In this document: positions 59,455-64,000 of the stretch, piece after piece
Numbering within the stretch: the first letter of the stretch is position 1
Layout: each line of letters opens with the position of its first letter
NCBI GenBank assembly: GCA_964607765.1
Contig: CAZSNT010000034.1
Location: 4,157 to 68,156 of the forward strand
Length of the DNA stretch: 64,000 bases
Direction of reading: 5' to 3'
Origin: CAZSNT01 sp964607765
GTDB lineage: Bacteria > Verrucomicrobiota > Lentisphaeria > Oligosphaerales > JABHEG01
Position numbers and translations under genes: made by a program
Notes under the pieces: model-generated
What the model was told of the DNA's origin: nothing
The model's database searches: none
What the model saw: only the letters and a program-made list of their open reading frames with translations

Positions 59455-59814
59455 GGCCTTAGATCACTCATGCTGATATTTCAGGTGATGTGTTAAGTAT
59501 AGCGCGGCACAGCACGAAGCGCAAGCAGGGAGGTGGAAGGCTGGACGGAGCAGGGAAAGGACAAACAAAAACCGGGCAGACCGGGAACTTGTTGCAGGAT
59601 TCACTCCACTTCTGGGGAGTACTCAGCTGTTCCCGACCTGCCCGTCAAACATACTAATACCATGCGTCCATGGTCGCTGTCAATAGTCTGCCACGCGTTT
59701 TTTGCCCCCTCCCCTTCCCACCCGCAGGGCAGCAGGGAACCGCGACGGCCGGGAAACACAGACGAACACAGGCGGCCGCACCCAGCCCGTTAACTGAAGT
59801 GGTGATTCAGGCCG
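59455..59814. other. Intergenic region upstream of the GntR gene
   Basis: A 360 bp spacer. The first 70 bases hold the GntR promoter and possible operator. The rest is unremarkable, with no credible gene and no strong stem except GAAGTG/CACTTC around 59796-59821, which overlaps the stop codon of the upstream 1368-residue gene. Confidence 0.6.
59496..59524 (-). promoter_or_regulatory. Promoter of the GntR-dehydratase-AOR-GH2 cluster
   Basis: On the minus strand TTGCGC (59524-59519), 17 bp spacer, TATACT (59501-59496). The leader to the start codon is about 35 bases and contains the dyad CTGATATTTCAG, suited to autoregulation. Confidence 0.55.
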
Positions 59815-62800
59815 TCACTTCTCGCCCCGGATCCAGTCGATCCTGATCTTGGCAGCTTCGGCACCCGCCATGGGATCGAGCCGGATGCCGGTGATGGTCT
59901 TGCCGCGCCAGTTTGGATGCGAGCCGACATTGAAAAGCACTTCGCGGAACTCTCCGTCCGCTGCCAGGTGGGCATCGACCCGCTTGTCTTCGGCCATGGT
60001 CGGACTGTCTGCCGTCGTCCAGAAAAGCTGCGCTGCCGCGCCCGCGGATACCGCGATGCGCACGCGTATGCGTGTAATCGCCTCGGCATCGATCCGGCAA
60101 TTGCCACGTACCATGTAGGGATCGCCGCCCACCGCCTCAACGTTCAGAATCCCCTTGCGGACCGCGAACACAGTGATGTCATTGGCGCGACGCCAGCCCT
60201 CCGTGGTGGTGTCGAAGTCGAACAGGACCGTGGTGCACTCCCTCGGGACCAGGCCATTCGGTACGGGCTGAACGCCTGTGAGGCGCAATTCAACCGCCTC
60301 AGTCGAGGGCGGCGGGAACACGACGGCGGCTCGGGATTCCGCGTCGTAGCACCACGTTCCGGGCGCTTCCGGGTTGCCCGTCACGCGTTGCAGTTTCTTG
60401 TCTGCGGTGACGTCGTCAGGCTCGGTGACTCCGGCCAGAACGACGCGTCCGTTCAGTGGCGCGCAGCCCGGGATCTCCATTCTGACTGTCTCGGTGTCGC
60501 GGCTGTATGAGCCGGCCTCCAGCCGAGCGCAAGCGCTGCCGATGATGGGCAGATCGGCATTGCCCGTGTCGATGCGCAGGATGTGCGGCTCAGGGGAGTA
60601 GCCGAGGAACTTCTGGATCAGATCGACCATGCGGCGGGGCGCGAAGTTCCACTCGATGCGGTTCCCGGTCACGGCGTTGTAGACATCGGGCCAGAGCGCG
60701 TAGTTCTCCGCATTGTCCGGATCGAAGCCCTGCTGGTGAAGCCCGGAGATGAGCAGGCCTTTGGCTACCGTTGTCCACGGAAACGACGCGTCGTGTTCGG
60801 CCAGTTGCAGGATCGCGCTCGCGTAGCGCATGCCGTTCCATTGCACGGGGCGCCCGAACCAAGTGCACCGCCACCAGGTCGAGCCGAAGATGGGAATGGA
60901 GGCATGCCGCATCCACGGGAAGCCGTCCACGCCCCACTGGTAGACAAACGGCAGCCCGGCCCAGGCCCAGTATTCGGCCTGTTTGAGGTAATCCCGATCG
61001 CCTGTGGCCAGGTATCCCTGCAGGTACGCTTCGCAGGCGTCCGCGGCGGCGAGGATGTCCGGGGCGTGCGCAATGACTTCCCACACCTGCGCCGCTCGCG
61101 GCACGCGGAACTTGCGCATGTAGTCGAGGGCCTTGAGTCCGCCGGCGAGCAGTTTGCGGTCACCCGTCAGGCGGTACCCGCGCAGTAACGTCCACGCCTT
61201 GCGCGCGACCAGGCCGTTTGCCTCGAATCCGTCGTGCCCAAGCCCAGCGTAATCGCGGCCTTTGAACGTGCCGCCCTGCTCCACTCGCGTTCTGTAGCGC
61301 CAGCCGCCGTCCGCATCCTGGCTGCCGAGAGCCGCCGCGTGCTGGCTCTCCAAACCGCGGATGTGTGCGAGCGGGTTGCTGAACAGACACCCGAAATCGA
61401 GGGCGCGCGGGACCGCGCCCGGATGTGCGTCCACCACGGCGCGAGCCTGCGTCTCAAGGGCCTCGCGCAGGCGGGTGTCGTCGGTGAGCATTGCCGTGGT
61501 GAGCACATCGTAGAGGTAGTTCGGGAACGCGCCTTCGCGGCGCTTGATGGGTGGGCCGCCGTGGTGAATGCGCCACTCGCAGAGGTCCGCATCCCACAGC
61601 GTCTCGAGGTAGCCCTGCATGGACCATTCCAGCTCGTCGATCCACTGCTTGCGCGTGGGTTCGGTCCACGTGCCTTCCGTGTTGGCGGCCAGGGCCCAGG
61701 CGGGTAGACGGTTGCCTCTGAATTCCTGCGCCGGCAGGCCGGCGGCCCGGCTGGGCTTCATCTGCGGCAAGTCCCGGGGCGGGGCAACGCCGTAGACCTG
61801 GAACCACGCCTGCAGCACGGCCAAAGCAGAGCTCGTCTCTGTCTCAACGTAAAATGCGTAACTCAGGTCGATGACAGTGGGATTCACGCCCGGCGCCGGC
61901 CAACCCGTTCCCGGCGCGAGCCCGTTGGCCTCGGCGTACGTGCCGACAGACGGCACACTCAGCCCCATGACGGCGCTGGCATGACCGGTGAACCTGTCCG
62001 GCGCGGCAAACACTGGCGTGGGACGGTCGGTGTCGGCCTGGCCGGGCTCCAGATCAGTGCGGCGCGTGCCGTCGTTCCACGTCGCACGAGGGTGCCAGAA
62101 CAGGCCGGCCACCAGGTCGTCCTTCCTTACACTCATCATCGGTACGGTGACCAGATGCGGGTGCTGCCGCCAGCGCAGCCGGTGCGGGTGGGTGTGCGAA
62201 ATCACGTTGTTGTTCGAGGAGTCCTCGTCGTCGAGGATCCACTCCATGCCGGGCACGAGCGCCTCCGTCTTGCCGGGGAAGGCGCTCTCGCCCGGACACA
62301 ACACGGGCGCGTCCAGAGCGAGTAACTGGCCGGTTGCGGGTGCCGGCGCGGTGACCCGGCATGTGATGAGCCGGCCTGCAGCAGCAGCAGCGTCCTTGCC
62401 GGTCATAAAATCAACGGCCACGCGGCCGTCGAACTTCGTGCGCGCCAGCGCGGCTGCCTCGACATGGAAACGCAGTCCGACGCCCGCGGCGGCACCAACG
62501 GCAGGACCACGATCCAACGGCACACAGCTCGCGGCGTACAACGGCACGCCATCGGCAGGACCGTCAACGGTGGTTAAGCGCCCGAGGTTGGGGATCACGC
62601 CAACAGGCCGGCGATCGGGCACGGTGCGCACCCAGCCGATTCCGTACCCGAATTCGTTCTTCGGGAACAGGATCTCGAAGGAACTGCAGGCAACGTGCAG
62701 CGGCGGCGGGTCAGTCGTCGCCGGGTCGACGCCGATGACCATCTCGGTCCGGAAAGTGCCGGACACTGACTCCGGGATACTCCACTCGGCCCCCAGCCAC

Positions 62801-63921
62801 GTCGACGGCGTCTGGCGCTGAGCCTGCAGCGTGAAAGACGCTCGAGCTTTGCCATTGGGCGGAATGTTGACGATGCGCGTGGGCAAGGCGCCGACGGGCT
62901 CCAGTTCCGGCGGCAGCGTGATCGCCAGATCCACGGTGTCGAGCCGGGCATTGCCGCGATTGGAGGCCACGACGTCCACGGTCGTCCGGCGCCCCGGCCA
63001 CAAGACAAAGTCCGTCGTCTGGAACTGAATCCAATCCAGGGACGGCTCCAGCCGGCACGTGGCCTCCGCCACACGCCCCGAGCTGGCAAATCGGGCAGTC
63101 AACGTTGCTCCCGCCTCGCGCGCGCCGCGCAACCGCCACGCTGCCACTTCGAACGCGTCCGGGGCCAGTTGGCGCACCGGCTTCCCAGCAAGCGCATCGA
63201 CCATCTCCAGCCCGGCAGGCACGGTCAAGGTCACCATCCCCGCTGGCAGCGGTTGGTCTCCTGCGTTCTTCATCAGGCAGCGTATCTGGCAGTCCCCGTC
63301 CGGCAGTTCGTAGGTCTGCAGGGACAGAATGGCAGGCAACGCGCCGACGCTGTCGACCCACTGAATGTCGTCGATAATCCACTCCGAGCCGGCGGCGCCC
63401 ATCACGCGCGGCGCCACCTGCAGCCAGCGAAAACGCGTGGCTTCGGTGTAGTCGTAAGCCAGCACTCCTTCATGCCACGCCCCATCGCCGAAGTGCCCCT
63501 GCGGCACCTGATAGGACGCACGCGGCACGCCGCAACCTTCGATAGGGCTCTCATCCATCGCAATCGCGTTCATGCGCAGCACGGCGCCGGATTCAGCCCG
63601 CGGGACGCGGTACCAGAAACGCAATCCGCCTTTGGGTTGGGCCAGCATCTTGCCCTGCTCGCCCGAACGCGGCACCCAGGCTCGATTCAGACCCGTTTCG
63701 CGCGTGCCCTCTACAGCCTGCCCCGTACGACGCAGCAGTATGGCCCGGGCGCCCGAGTGTGCCACGTCAACCACGGTCGCTTCCGTGCCTACAATCTCCC
63801 AGTCGACCGGCAGCCCGTTCGGGGCGAGCTTCTCGAACCCGCCGTTCGTCACGGGATTCGCATCCTGCGCGACGCATGCGGCAACAGTCAACAGTGCGAC
63901 ACCGATGGTCAGGATTTTCAT
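59815..63921 (-). CDS. Large lipoprotein with jelly-roll ends and alpha/alpha-barrel-like core
   Basis: 1368 residues, AGGAGC seven bases before ATG 63921. The N-terminus ends in a lipobox (LLTVAAC, Cys16), so a lipoprotein is likely. Residues about 20-190 resemble a carbohydrate-binding jelly roll (NPVTNGGFEKLAPNGLPVDW). About 200-400 contain NEW3/DUF11-like beta domains (VDVVASNRGNARLDTVDLAI). From about 700 to 1100 the sequence is helical with W/Y/G-rich turns like alpha/alpha-toroid glycoside hydrolases or lyases (AYLQGYLATGDRDYLKQAEY). The C-terminal 130 residues form another jelly roll (FDFDTTTEGWRRANDITVFA). It is probably a surface polysaccharide-degrading or binding protein; no catalytic residue can be assigned. 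Confidence 0.75.
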   Translation of the reverse strand: MKILTIGVALLTVAACVAQDANPVTNGGFEKLAPNGLPVDWEIVGTEATVVDVAHSGARAILLRRTGQAVEGTRETGLNRAWVPRSGEQGKMLAQPKGGLRFWYRVPRAESGAVLRMNAIAMDESPIEGCGVPRASYQVPQGHFGDGAWHEGVLAYDYTEATRFRWLQVAPRVMGAAGSEWIIDDIQWVDSVGALPAILSLQTYELPDGDCQIRCLMKNAGDQPLPAGMVTLTVPAGLEMVDALAGKPVRQLAPDAFEVAAWRLRGAREAGATLTARFASSGRVAEATCRLEPSLDWIQFQTTDFVLWPGRRTTVDVVASNRGNARLDTVDLAITLPPELEPVGALPTRIVNIPPNGKARASFTLQAQRQTPSTWLGAEWSIPESVSGTFRTEMVIGVDPATTDPPPLHVACSSFEILFPKNEFGYGIGWVRTVPDRRPVGVIPNLGRLTTVDGPADGVPLYAASCVPLDRGPAVGAAAGVGLRFHVEAAALARTKFDGRVAVDFMTGKDAAAAAGRLITCRVTAPAPATGQLLALDAPVLCPGESAFPGKTEALVPGMEWILDDEDSSNNNVISHTHPHRLRWRQHPHLVTVPMMSVRKDDLVAGLFWHPRATWNDGTRRTDLEPGQADTDRPTPVFAAPDRFTGHASAVMGLSVPSVGTYAEANGLAPGTGWPAPGVNPTVIDLSYAFYVETETSSALAVLQAWFQVYGVAPPRDLPQMKPSRAAGLPAQEFRGNRLPAWALAANTEGTWTEPTRKQWIDELEWSMQGYLETLWDADLCEWRIHHGGPPIKRREGAFPNYLYDVLTTAMLTDDTRLREALETQARAVVDAHPGAVPRALDFGCLFSNPLAHIRGLESQHAAALGSQDADGGWRYRTRVEQGGTFKGRDYAGLGHDGFEANGLVARKAWTLLRGYRLTGDRKLLAGGLKALDYMRKFRVPRAAQVWEVIAHAPDILAAADACEAYLQGYLATGDRDYLKQAEYWAWAGLPFVYQWGVDGFPWMRHASIPIFGSTWWRCTWFGRPVQWNGMRYASAILQLAEHDASFPWTTVAKGLLISGLHQQGFDPDNAENYALWPDVYNAVTGNRIEWNFAPRRMVDLIQKFLGYSPEPHILRIDTGNADLPIIGSACARLEAGSYSRDTETVRMEIPGCAPLNGRVVLAGVTEPDDVTADKKLQRVTGNPEAPGTWCYDAESRAAVVFPPPSTEAVELRLTGVQPVPNGLVPRECTTVLFDFDTTTEGWRRANDITVFAVRKGILNVEAVGGDPYMVRGNCRIDAEAITRIRVRIAVSAGAAAQLFWTTADSPTMAEDKRVDAHLAADGEFREVLFNVGSHPNWRGKTITGIRLDPMAGAEAAKIRIDWIRGEK

Positions 63922-64000
63922 GGTGGGGCTCCTGTCTGTGGACTAGGTTGTGTCCAGTTCCGGGTGACTCTGCAGTCACAACCTGCTCGCTTCTCGTTCG

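Noticed and set aside
59796..59821. Intrinsic terminator after the large lipoprotein gene
   Set aside because: The GAAGTG/CACTTC stem overlaps the stop codon and is not followed by a T-run on the minus strand.

Overview
The window is GC-rich and densely coded. Gene content points to an anaerobic, saccharolytic, Gram-negative bacterium of the PVC superphylum, most like Kiritimatiellota or Lentisphaerota: a sulfatase with glycoside hydrolases, an fucose isomerase, DUF4159 and ExbB/ExbD envelope genes, a hydrazine-synthase-alpha-like multihaem protein, type III glutamine synthetase, [FeFe]-hydrogenase maturases and an aldehyde:ferredoxin oxidoreductase. The taxonomic call is inference; there is no rRNA or marker gene here.

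Layout. (1) 1-13.2 kb: one long + strand operon with a giant TPR/beta-domain protein (5' end outside the window), two further secreted TPR proteins, ExbB, two ExbD, a one-TM linker protein and a DUF4159 membrane protein. It looks like a proton-motive-force-driven envelope machine of unknown purpose. (2) 13.5-18.7 kb: a secreted carboxypeptidase-regulatory-repeat protein, a CsgG-like/propeller protein and a Dabb protein. (3) 18.7-24.2 kb: hydE-hydG-aspA-hydF behind a promoter flanked by two CRP/FNR-type dyads; no hydrogenase structural gene is present. (4) 24.2-27.7 kb: sigma-54-driven glnN followed by an archaeal-type asparagine synthetase derived from an asparaginyl-tRNA synthetase. (5) 27.9-34.2 kb: fucI with an operator-like palindrome, a DksA-type zinc finger gene, a Phd/PIN pair, and a sulfatase-GH43 operon. 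(6) 34.2-35.4 kb: a gene-poor stretch full of palindromic repeats and apparent gene-start remnants, ending at a family B DNA polymerase whose conserved N-terminus has no ordinary start codon. (7) 37.7-48.3 kb: VIT/vWA protein, ARPP-1 protein, TauE/SafE permease, two SGNH esterases and a trihaem propeller protein. (8) 48.4-52.6 kb: aldo/keto reductase, a His-rich metal-associated pair (small exported protein plus outer-membrane barrel) and a Uma2-type nuclease. (9) 52.5-64 kb, minus strand: GH2, AOR, enolase-superfamily dehydratase and GntR regulator (a probable sugar or sugar-acid catabolic cluster), then a 1368-residue lipoprotein with an alpha/alpha-barrel-like core.

Two kinds of intergenic repeat recur: a ~60 bp REP-like palindrome (five copies) and larger palindromes built from short words that differ from site to site. 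No tRNA, rRNA, CRISPR array or complete insertion sequence was seen.
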